Shown: piece after piece, positions 8,350-15,441 of the stretch
Position numbering within the stretch: position 1 is the first letter of the stretch
Layout of the letters: every line of letters starts with the position of its first letter
From: Paraktedonobacter carboxidivorans
GTDB taxonomy: Bacteria; Chloroflexota; Ktedonobacteria; Ktedonobacterales; Ktedonobacteraceae
DNA length: 64,000 nt
NCBI GenBank assembly: GCA_041156125.1
Contig: JBEVTI010000033.1
Location: forward strand, 1-64,000
Reading direction: 5' to 3'
Position numbers and translations under genes: made by a program
Notes under the pieces: generated by a model
Databases searched by the model: none
Told to the model about the DNA's origin: nothing
Seen by the model: only the letters and a program-made list of their open reading frames with translations

Positions 8350-9615
8350 ATGACAGACAAGACTCTTGAGGCGCGTCCAGGCTCGCGCTCGCTCTGGCGT
8401 AACCGGGACTATCTGTTGCTGTGGTGTGGTCAGGCTATTTCAGCGCTTGGCGGGAGCGTGAGCGATCTGGCGTTTCCACTGCTGATTCTGGCGACGACCG
8501 GCTCGCCAGCTCTGGCGGGAGTGGGGGCCGCGCTCAGCACGCTGGGAGGGGCAGTGATCATACTGATAGCTGGCGTGCTGGTCGATCGCTGGGATCGCAA
8601 GCGCATCATGCTCTACTGTGACATAGGCCGTTTTCTCAGCCTGGTCAGCATTCCTGTGGCCCTGGCCTTTGGCCATCTGACGCTCTATCAACTGTATATA
8701 GCAGCGCTGATTGAAGGCGTTCTGGCGCGCTTTTTTGATCTGGCACACGCGGCCAGCGTAGCCCAGGTGGTCGAAGAGACGCGCCTGTCCACGGCGATCG
8801 CGCTGGACGAGGTGATGGAGGGTACAACCGCGCTGGGTGGACCGGCGCTGGGTGGTCTACTCTTTAGCCTTGGCCGGGCCCTGCCATTTTTGACCGACGC
8901 GATCTCGTACGCCATCTCTATTCTCACGCTTCTGTTGATCCGCGTGCCTTTTCAGGGACCCCGCGAGGCCGCGCCCCCGCTTTCCCGCCGGCATGTGCTG
9001 GCGGAGGTACGCGTGGGCCTCTCCTGGTTGTGGCGTCAGCCCTTTATAAAAGCTATGACAGTGCTCATGGCGTCCGGCAGTTTCTTCATCTCTGGTAGTT
9101 CACTGGCCATCATTGTGCTGGCGCAACAGCGGGGAGCCTCGCCCTGGATGATTGGCTTGATCTTCGCCCTCGGCGGCGCGGGTTCGATCATTGGCGCGCT
9201 ACTGGCACCCATCTGGAACAGGTATTTGCGCGTTGGCCAGGCGGTGCTGCTCTGTCGCTGGTGCCTGACCCTGCTCTGGCCTCTCTATGTCTTGTTGCCA
9301 CTGGCCTGGATGCCGGGCCTGGTCGAATTTGGCGTTGGCTTCGTCGATCCCATCGAGGATGTCGCCTATTTCAGCTATCGCCTGAAGCTCATCCCGGAAG
9401 AACTGCGCGGGCGCGTGCTCAGCGTCTGTCGCCTCTTTCCAGCTAGCGCGCGACCTCTCGGACTCTTCTGCACTGGCCTGTCGCTGCAATGGCTCGGTCC
9501 TGTATACACCCTGCTCCTCGCCTGGCTGGGCCTGCTCCTCTGCGCCCTGGTCATCACCTTCATGCGCCAGATACGCCAGGCCGGACGCGCAGAGCCTGTG
9601 CTTGCCAGGAGCTGA
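8350..9615 (+). CDS. MFS transporter (drug-efflux-like)
   Basis: A 421-residue integral membrane protein with about 12 hydrophobic segments and the MFS motif A 'GVLVDRWDRKRIM' in the loop between helices 2 and 3. It opens with 'LWRNRDYLLLWCGQAISALG', the standard start of the MFS_3/enterobactin-exporter-like subgroup (related to macrolide efflux proteins). The role is probably export of a hydrophobic compound driven by the proton gradient; the substrate is unknown. The ribosome site 'aaagga' precedes the ATG. It follows the WYL regulator gene and is closed by a hairpin at 9674-9711. Confidence 0.88.
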   Translation: MTDKTLEARPGSRSLWRNRDYLLLWCGQAISALGGSVSDLAFPLLILATTGSPALAGVGAALSTLGGAVIILIAGVLVDRWDRKRIMLYCDIGRFLSLVSIPVALAFGHLTLYQLYIAALIEGVLARFFDLAHAASVAQVVEETRLSTAIALDEVMEGTTALGGPALGGLLFSLGRALPFLTDAISYAISILTLLLIRVPFQGPREAAPPLSRRHVLAEVRVGLSWLWRQPFIKAMTVLMASGSFFISGSSLAIIVLAQQRGASPWMIGLIFALGGAGSIIGALLAPIWNRYLRVGQAVLLCRWCLTLLWPLYVLLPLAWMPGLVEFGVGFVDPIEDVAYFSYRLKLIPEELRGRVLSVCRLFPASARPLGLFCTGLSLQWLGPVYTLLLAWLGLLLCALVITFMRQIRQAGRAEPVLARS

Positions 9616-9673
9616 ATGTATCCTCCCCATCTGGTTTTTAATAGCAGAGCAAGATTAAGCGCTCAAGGTATCT

Positions 9674-9711
9674 GCATGAGCACAAAGCAGAAGCCGGATT
9701 TGTGCTCATGC
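9674..9711. terminator. Hairpin after the MFS gene
   Basis: Arms 9674-9686 ('gcatgagcacaaa') and 9699-9711 are exact reverse complements (13 bp, 12-base loop), located 59 bases after the MFS stop codon. There is no U-run, so it is a probable but not certain terminator. Confidence 0.55.
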
Positions 9712-9831
9712 ACCACCTGGCGTGGCTGTACCGCTCTAAGCAGCCCTGGTTGGTGAGACTATAATGTCCACACCTGTAAGTTACTAAAGCTATTTTGAGC
9801 AAATACGAATTGCAGCAAAGGCTCTGTACAG

Positions 9832-9942
9832 GTGTTTCTTTTAGTAGAGAAACACAGACAGGGTCATAATCTGAGCGTAAGAGAAAAACAGAGGTAAATT
9901 GCAGTAAAACTACTGTCAGTGTGTTTCTAGTGGTGAGAAACA
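9832..9942. promoter_or_regulatory. Two similar inverted-repeat sites upstream of the sigma factor gene
   Basis: The region 9712-10109 has no gene. It holds two dyads of the form TGTTTCT-(7 or 8 bases)-AGAAACA: 9833-9854 and 9922-9942. Their centres are about 88 bp apart. They lie 170-280 bp before the sigma factor start and look like a pair of regulator binding sites. The ribosome site of the next gene is 'gaggagg' at about 10090. Confidence 0.4.
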
Positions 9943-10109
9943 AAATCAAAGTGGGAGGGGGAAAATTGATGGAGTAATAAAAATGAAGTAGACCGGGTGA
10001 TAAGAGTTGCAAGGGTAACTTCCAGCTTGCCAGTTACGTCTGGTTATAGTTTGTAAATAATCAGGCTTTGAAATTTATAAAGTTCACGTGAGGAGGCGGG
10101 GTCCAACGC

Positions 10110-10739
10110 ATGGAACCTACAGACAACGTGTTAGAAAAGTCCGTTAGCGCTTCAGGTATGTATCAGAACCAGCCTGAGAAGATGTCTGAAGATGAATTAT
10201 TGAGAGTGCTCATTCATGATTTTTCCAGGGGCTATGATCTGCTGGTGCGCATCTACTATTATCTTCTGCAAACTGTTATTAAGGGCAGGGCTGTGGATCA
10301 GTTTGAAGTGGATGACATTCTGCAGGAGGTGTTTATAAGAGTTTTTGTCGCTCTCGAAGGGTATACGGACGAGCGCAAGCTCTCTCTTAAGCTGCGTTCC
10401 TGGCTCATCACCATCGCCAGAAATACCACAACTAACGCCAATCGCGCGTTATTTGCTAGAGCAAAGCATGTTGGAGCTATGAAAGATGGGGATTGGTTGG
10501 AGATGGTCGGAGATCAACGGGGTGACCCATGGGTTTATTTACAGAGAAAGGAGACTTTTCAGAAACTAACAGAATACGTAAATCAACTATCAGAGAAACA
10601 TGCTATCATCTTTCACTGTTACTACGAAAAGGATTGGAGCTGCCGCCAGATCGCTGATTATCTTGCTATCCCTGTCGGTAGTGTAACTGCATTTTTAGCT
10701 CGTAGTCGCCGTTTTTTGTATGAAAAAAATCATTGTTGA
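10110..10739 (+). CDS. RNA polymerase sigma-70 family (ECF-like) sigma factor
   Basis: A 209-residue sigma factor. Region 2 is seen at about 55-120 ('VDDILQEVFIRVFVALEGY', then 'LRSWLITIARNTTTN'), and region 4 at about 150-205 ('VNQLSEKHAIIFHCYYEKDW', 'CRQIADYLAIPVGSVTAFLARSRRFL'). These recognise the -10 and -35 elements. The size and lack of region 1.1/3 fit an ECF-type factor. It is followed after 33 bp by a membrane protein with HEAT and WD40 repeats, in the position where an anti-sigma factor usually sits. Two dyad sites lie in its upstream region. The regulon is unknown. Confidence 0.9.
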   Translation: MEPTDNVLEKSVSASGMYQNQPEKMSEDELLRVLIHDFSRGYDLLVRIYYYLLQTVIKGRAVDQFEVDDILQEVFIRVFVALEGYTDERKLSLKLRSWLITIARNTTTNANRALFARAKHVGAMKDGDWLEMVGDQRGDPWVYLQRKETFQKLTEYVNQLSEKHAIIFHCYYEKDWSCRQIADYLAIPVGSVTAFLARSRRFLYEKNHC

Positions 10740-10772
10740 GATGGGTAGGTAACACAGAGAAAGAGTGGTGAG

Positions 10773-12914
10773 ATGAGGAGTAACGAATACGAACAGGCCA
10801 GTGGACCCAGGACTGAGCAAAGCGGGTCAGGTGGCGTACCTATGGAGTTTCTGTGCAAACTCTACCAGCGCCAGGAGCGGAACGCGCGTTTTGAGAGTGG
10901 TGAGTTTTCTCCAGAGGAACTGGCCAGAGCGCTGCAAAATGCCGCGTGGGATATCAGGGTGGCGACACTGAGAGGCATTAGAAAGCGAGGGGAAGCGGCC
11001 CTATTGTCGCTGGTGCTTCCGTTGCTGGCCGATAAAGATCCCCAGGTGCGCGCGGAGGCTGTGCGAGTGCTGGGCAAACTGGGCAGGCCGGAGGAGCAGT
11101 TTGTCAGGGAACAGCTGCTCAAAGCTCTGCGGGATCGCGAATGGTGGGTACGCGAAGCGGCGCTCATGGCGCTGACAGCCCTGGATCAAGAGAGCCGCCG
11201 CGCTCTATTGTCTGAGACAGCCGAGCAGATAGGGTGCCTGGCCTCAGACGAAAGCCAGGAGGTCCAGGACGCGGCCCGGCTGCTCATAGCGCAACTGGCT
11301 AATGATGCTAGCCCGGAGGTAGCGGCTCCCAGGTCCATTTCCCGCTTTCTTGTTGAGCCTCGGCCAGAGAACATATTCTTGTCGCCTATCAATACCCCTG
11401 CACCTGGCGCTGACCCATCTATGCAGGCTGCGAGGTCCGCGTTTGCCACTGAGTATGCCTTGCTAGCAGAATGCACTGTAATCGCTACCATTATTCCCGC
11501 CAGTGCCGTGGAAGTCTCTGCTATTGCTGAAGAGGGCGATGAGGCTGACCTGCCTCTTTCAGCCTATGAGCAGCCGTTTGATCTGGGAACGTCAGAGGCA
11601 GGTCAGCAGATGGCATCGCTCTCCTCAATAAGCAAAGGAAGGCCCATTACGCGCCGGCAGGTGCTGCAAGGACTGAGTGTAAGTGTGGCCGCGAGCGTGC
11701 TTATCGGGCTTGGCACTCTCGTTGGTACACGTGATTTATCCGCGCTCCAGAGCAATATGACGGGTAGTGATCAGCATGGATCTACGATCATCAAGAATCG
11801 GCAGCAAGGATCTTTTGTCGCGCAAAAGGGCCAGCCCGGCGCGGCGCCGACTCGAGGGCCGGAAAAAGCCAGCGCGTCCGCCACCGCGAGAGTGGGCAGG
11901 ATTGTCACGGTCTATGGAAAGCAAGCGCAGCAAATGAGCGATGCGCGCTGGTCGCCAGATGGCAAATTGATTGCTTCCGCGAGCTACGATCAAAGCGTGC
12001 AAATCTGGCAGGCACTGACAGGAGCGTATATTTTTAGTTATCGCGGGCATAAGGATCAGGTTAAGAGCCTGGACTGGTCGCCGGACGGCAGCATGCTTAT
12101 CTCCGGTGGAGGCGCTCTTTCTGCAAAGGGCGCGCATGATTACTCTGTGCAGATCTGGCGGCAGCCCTCTGGCCTTGTGCGGACTCTGAGCCAGCCCACT
12201 GCCGCCGTGGAGGTTGTCAGATGGTCACCTGACGGCGCGTATATCGCGGCAGCCAGCGCGGACGGCAAGGCCTATGTCTGGGAGGCCACGAGTGGGTTGC
12301 TTGTCGAGATCTACACCGGTCACCAGGCCAGTCTGACCGGCCTGGCCTGGTCCCCGGACAGTAAGCACCTGGTCACTAGCAGCAGCGACGCGGCAGTCCA
12401 GGTCTGGGAAGCCACAACTGGGCAACTTGTCACGCGCTACGCGGGCCACCAGGGCGAAGGCGCGGTCCTCGCGGTCGCGTGGTCTCCTGATGGCACGCGC
12501 ATTGCCACCAGCGCGAACGGCGCGGGCCGTGGCGCGCCAGTCAGGATCTGGCGCGCCAGCACAGGGCAGACACTCTATGCATACACTGGCCACGTCAACG
12601 CCTCCACCAGTAGCGCGTCTGCCCTGGTCAGCCGCCGCAGCATGCTGCCCCTGGCCTGGAAGCGCGAGTCCACTGCCAGTAGAGCTGGCGTTACCGCTCT
12701 GGCCTGGTCACCTGATAGCCACGCTATCGCTTCCGGTGGTGGCACAGGCGATGGCAGTATCCAGATCTGGGGTCCGAGCAGCCACCGGGAAATTGCTATC
12801 TTTGCCAGCACCAATGGGGGCATGAGCATCAATTCGCTGGCCTGGTCGCGCAATGGCGCCTTGCTGGTCTCAAGCTCTCTTAACCTGGCCACCGTGCGCC
12901 TGATGAACGGCTGA
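10773..12914 (+). CDS. HEAT-repeat / internal membrane anchor / seven-bladed WD40 protein
   Basis: A 713-residue protein in three parts. Residues about 35-190 are HEAT-like repeats ('DKDPQVRAEAVRVLGKLG', 'REWWVREAALMALTAL'). Near 290-318 is one hydrophobic stretch introduced by 'ITRRQVLQGLSVSVA', which looks like a twin-arginine signal anchor. After a low-complexity linker (about 325-375) come seven WD40 repeats ('WSPDGKLIASASYDQSVQIW' and six more). The HEAT part should therefore be cytoplasmic and the propeller outside. It follows the sigma factor gene by 33 bp, suggesting an operon in which it binds the sigma factor or senses outside signals; that link is inference. It carries no zf-HC2 or RskA anti-sigma motif. 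Confidence 0.85.
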   Translation: MRSNEYEQASGPRTEQSGSGGVPMEFLCKLYQRQERNARFESGEFSPEELARALQNAAWDIRVATLRGIRKRGEAALLSLVLPLLADKDPQVRAEAVRVLGKLGRPEEQFVREQLLKALRDREWWVREAALMALTALDQESRRALLSETAEQIGCLASDESQEVQDAARLLIAQLANDASPEVAAPRSISRFLVEPRPENIFLSPINTPAPGADPSMQAARSAFATEYALLAECTVIATIIPASAVEVSAIAEEGDEADLPLSAYEQPFDLGTSEAGQQMASLSSISKGRPITRRQVLQGLSVSVAASVLIGLGTLVGTRDLSALQSNMTGSDQHGSTIIKNRQQGSFVAQKGQPGAAPTRGPEKASASATARVGRIVTVYGKQAQQMSDARWSPDGKLIASASYDQSVQIWQALTGAYIFSYRGHKDQVKSLDWSPDGSMLISGGGALSAKGAHDYSVQIWRQPSGLVRTLSQPTAAVEVVRWSPDGAYIAAASADGKAYVWEATSGLLVEIYTGHQASLTGLAWSPDSKHLVTSSSDAAVQVWEATTGQLVTRYAGHQGEGAVLAVAWSPDGTRIATSANGAGRGAPVRIWRASTGQTLYAYTGHVNASTSSASALVSRRSMLPLAWKRESTASRAGVTALAWSPDSHAIASGGGTGDGSIQIWGPSSHREIAIFASTNGGMSINSLAWSRNGALLVSSSLNLATVRLMNG

Positions 12915-13067
12915 TCCGCTATGAGACACGCTAGATTTCGCGGCATCAGGGATGGTTCGTATCTGCCTCGCGTAGTCGTTCTCATCTTTGCAGGAGACCA
13001 GGGAGAGCGGCAAGCCTCTCTAGAGCCCTTGCATGTCCAGGCGTTGAAAATTCTTGACTCAAAAACC

Positions 13068-13127
13068 TTGACATCTTCTCCTCTTCATGGTATTGTGTAC
13101 TATGTAGTACACAATACCATGAAGAGG
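13068..13127 (+). promoter_or_regulatory. tetR promoter with overlapping operator
   Basis: A sigma-70-like promoter can be read as TTGACA (13068-13073), 17 bases, TATTGT (13091-13096). It is covered by a near-perfect palindrome with 23-bp arms (13080-13102 and 13105-13127). Its core TTGTGTACT-4-AGTACACAA (13093-13114) recurs after the tetR gene. The layout fits autorepression by the TetR protein encoded at 13135. Confidence 0.75.
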
Positions 13128-13134
13128 GAGCGAG

Positions 13135-13743
13135 ATGGGACGATCAAGTGATGCCAGAGAGCAATTGATAGGAGCCGCGAAAGAGATGATTCACTCGAAC
13201 AGCTACGAAGCAGTGAGTGTGGACCAGCTATGTGCTGCTGCGAGTGTAGGTAAAAGCAGTTTTTATCATTTCTTCTCTTCCAAGCAAGAGCTTGTACTTG
13301 TGGCCCTCGCAAGCCGGTGGCAGCAATTTGAAGAGCTCGTCTTGAAGCCGAGTTTCTCAGAGGACCTTCCTCCCCAGGAGCGACTCTTGCGCTTGTTTGA
13401 TCTCTCATGGAGAATGCAGCAGCTTCAGCTACAGTCCAGCGGCCATGTGAGAGGCTGTCCTTTCGGCAATCTGGTGCTAGAGATGAGCACGCAGAATGAA
13501 GCGATTCGCACGCTCTTGACGACGTTTTTCCAGCAATGGCTCGGCTATTTTGAGCGCATGCTGCGTGAAGCAAAGCAGCAAGGAATAGTGGCTGAGAGAG
13601 TGGATATTCCAGTGACTGCTCAGGCCCTGCTCGCGTACTTTGAGGGCGCGATGTTGCTCGCCAAAGGCTGCAATGACCCTGCTTTGCTTCGTACCTTGAG
13701 TTCTGGGGCTCTCTCGGTGATGCAATATCAAGGGGCATCCTAG
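13135..13743 (+). CDS. TetR/AcrR family transcriptional repressor
   Basis: A 202-residue regulator. The N-terminal TetR helix-turn-helix is clear ('VSVDQLCAAASVGKSSFYHF', about 29-48). The C-terminal ligand domain contains 'RGCPFGNLVLEM', a signature of the LmrA/YxaF-like subgroup. The ribosome site 'gaagaggga' precedes the ATG. Its own promoter is covered by a palindromic operator, and an identical 22-bp operator lies 25 bp after its stop codon, ahead of the DUF302 and hydrolase genes. It therefore probably represses itself and those genes until an inducer, perhaps a small hydrophobic compound, binds. Confidence 0.92.
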   Translation: MGRSSDAREQLIGAAKEMIHSNSYEAVSVDQLCAAASVGKSSFYHFFSSKQELVLVALASRWQQFEELVLKPSFSEDLPPQERLLRLFDLSWRMQQLQLQSSGHVRGCPFGNLVLEMSTQNEAIRTLLTTFFQQWLGYFERMLREAKQQGIVAERVDIPVTAQALLAYFEGAMLLAKGCNDPALLRTLSSGALSVMQYQGAS

Positions 13744-13767
13744 AAGAGATCCATTTTTTTGTCCTGA

Positions 13768-13789
13768 TTGTGTACTATTTAGTACACAA
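13768..13789. promoter_or_regulatory. Second copy of the TetR operator
   Basis: TTGTGTACT-attt-AGTACACAA has the same half-sites and spacing as the core at 13093-13114. It lies between tetR and the DUF302 gene (start 14009), so it probably controls the downstream pair. The 265-bp gap to the next gene otherwise shows only the ribosome site 'aaaggag' (13994-14000). Confidence 0.7.
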
Positions 13790-14008
13790 AATAAGCCAGA
13801 GAGCACGTTAAGCTCACAGTTTGCTTCATGGCAGGTACGTTAACCAGCAAAGTTTATTGTAACAATGAGTTTGCTCTCAGACCGCAGAGAAGCAACTGCA
13901 GCTTCCTTTTGGGGTCGATTTTCTGGAGTGCTTCTCACTCAATCTCGGCCACTTCAGGAAATCGACCGGGTTCAGCAATGATTGAACAGTTATAAAGGAG
14001 TTAGATCC

Positions 14009-14467
14009 ATGCAAAACGCTGCATTTACTGTGTCAGTACATCAGCAGGAAAGAACCGTCACACAGGTAGTGATCGAGTCAAAGCGTCCCTACGACGAGGT
14101 AATCCAGGCCTTCGAGGCAAATACCCATCAGGTTACCACTGACCAGTTTGTCCAACTGGTCGAGAACGCAAAAACTTTTGCAGAATACTCTCACAGTATT
14201 GATATGGTACTGGGAGAGAAGCGTTTCCTGCGGATCTGGGATCTTGACCTTGGGTTCGGGGTCTCGCGCTACTTTCGTCCGCTCAAGGGTAAAGAGTATC
14301 TCTTTGGCAATCCCGCCCTGGCCTTTCAAATGCTTGCCCGTCAGGCTGGTGTAGGCTTTTATGTGCCATTTCGCGTGTATTTCTCTGAAGATACGCCAGG
14401 TTCTACACACATCACTTATGACCAGCCATCTTCATTTTTGCGCCAGTTTAATTCGGAAATTTTTTGA
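14009..14467 (+). CDS. DUF302 domain protein
   Basis: A 152-residue protein. The start at 14009 is chosen for its ideal ribosome site 'aaaggag'. The middle matches the DUF302 pattern: 'MVLGEKRFLRIWDLDLG' followed by 'KGKEYLFGNPALAFQML', and near the end 'HITYDQPSS', the typical 'v.YdrPSs' strand. DUF302 proteins are small, soluble and of unclear function; some are linked to redox stress. It lies downstream of the TetR operator and 47 bp before an alpha/beta hydrolase, most likely co-transcribed with it. Confidence 0.75.
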   Translation: MQNAAFTVSVHQQERTVTQVVIESKRPYDEVIQAFEANTHQVTTDQFVQLVENAKTFAEYSHSIDMVLGEKRFLRIWDLDLGFGVSRYFRPLKGKEYLFGNPALAFQMLARQAGVGFYVPFRVYFSEDTPGSTHITYDQPSSFLRQFNSEIF

Positions 14468-14514
14468 GTCAATAAGCTTTTATCGATAAGCAAACAAGAA
14501 AGTAAGAGGAAACA

Positions 14515-15392
14515 ATGACTACACCACTTCCAGCTCAGCTAGAGCAGCGTTTTACCCATCAAACAGCGAATGTCAATGGCGTCCGTTTACATTACGCATC
14601 GGAGGTCAAGGGTTGCCCATCGTGCTGCTTCATGGGTGGCCTGAGACCTGGTATACGTGGCGGAAAATCATGCCCGCGCTCGCCGAAAACTACACGGTGA
14701 TTGCGCCAGACATGCGTGGACTGGGTGATTCTGAAAAAACACCGGGCGGATATGATGCGCCAACACTCGCAGAAGATATCTTCGCTCTGGTTCATGCTCT
14801 GGGCTTTCAGCAGGTTTCCCTGGTTGGTCATGACGTGGGTGTATCGGTGGCCTATGCGTATGCAGCCCAGCATCGCGAGGACGTACGAAGTCTCGTGTTG
14901 CTGGACATTCCTATCGAGGGCTTTGGGCGCGAGGAGTTCAGTAAACAGCGCGGCATCTGGCTTTTCGGCTTTTTCCAGGTTCCAGGGCTGGCCGAAGCAC
15001 TTGTCGAGGGACGCGAACGTCTCTTCTTGCAATGGAGCTTTAGCCGCGGCATCCTTCAGAAGGATGCATTTACCCCGGAGGACATCGACGAATACGTTCG
15101 TTGCTACTCCGCCCCGGACGCATTACGACCAGGCTTCGAGTACTTTCGCGCAGTACCCGCCAATGTACAACGCTTTCAGGAATACGCCAAACACAAATTG
15201 CGCATTCCGACCCTGGGCCTGGGAGGTGAGTATAGCGGAGGAGCATGGCCTTTCTTTAGCCTTGCCCAACTCGCCGAAAATCCCGCTGGTGGGATCATAC
15301 CGCAGTGTGGTCATTTTGTGGTAGAAGAGCAACCAGAGGCGTTGATACAACGACTCAACGCCTTTTTTTCCGAACTTCCCGCAACAAAGTGA
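14515..15392 (+). pseudogene. Alpha/beta hydrolase (epoxide-hydrolase-like), frameshifted
   Basis: The reading starts at ATG 14515 ('MTTPLPAQLEQRFTHQ...NGVRLHY') behind a good ribosome site. It must change frame at about 14600 to reach the main part 'GGQGLPIVLLHGWPETWYTW', which then runs open to 15392. One missing base in 'gcatcgga' explains it. The rest is intact: nucleophile elbow 'LVGHDVGVS' with Asp, as in epoxide hydrolases and dehalogenases, and catalytic His in 'CGHFVVEEQPE'. Such enzymes open epoxides or related bonds by a covalent ester intermediate. It sits under the TetR operator with the DUF302 gene. Either the gene is broken or the base is a sequence error. Confidence 0.8.
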
Positions 15393-15441
15393 GCGAGTGG
15401 GGGCAGAGAAAAAAGCTGTCTGTGAAAAGGCCAGCCAGGTC

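Noticed and set aside
9638..10012. Minus-strand open frame of 124 codons before the sigma gene
   Set aside because: No ribosome site, and the composition (Leu/Ser/Cys-rich, no domain) fits chance in AT-rich DNA; it also covers the two dyad sites.
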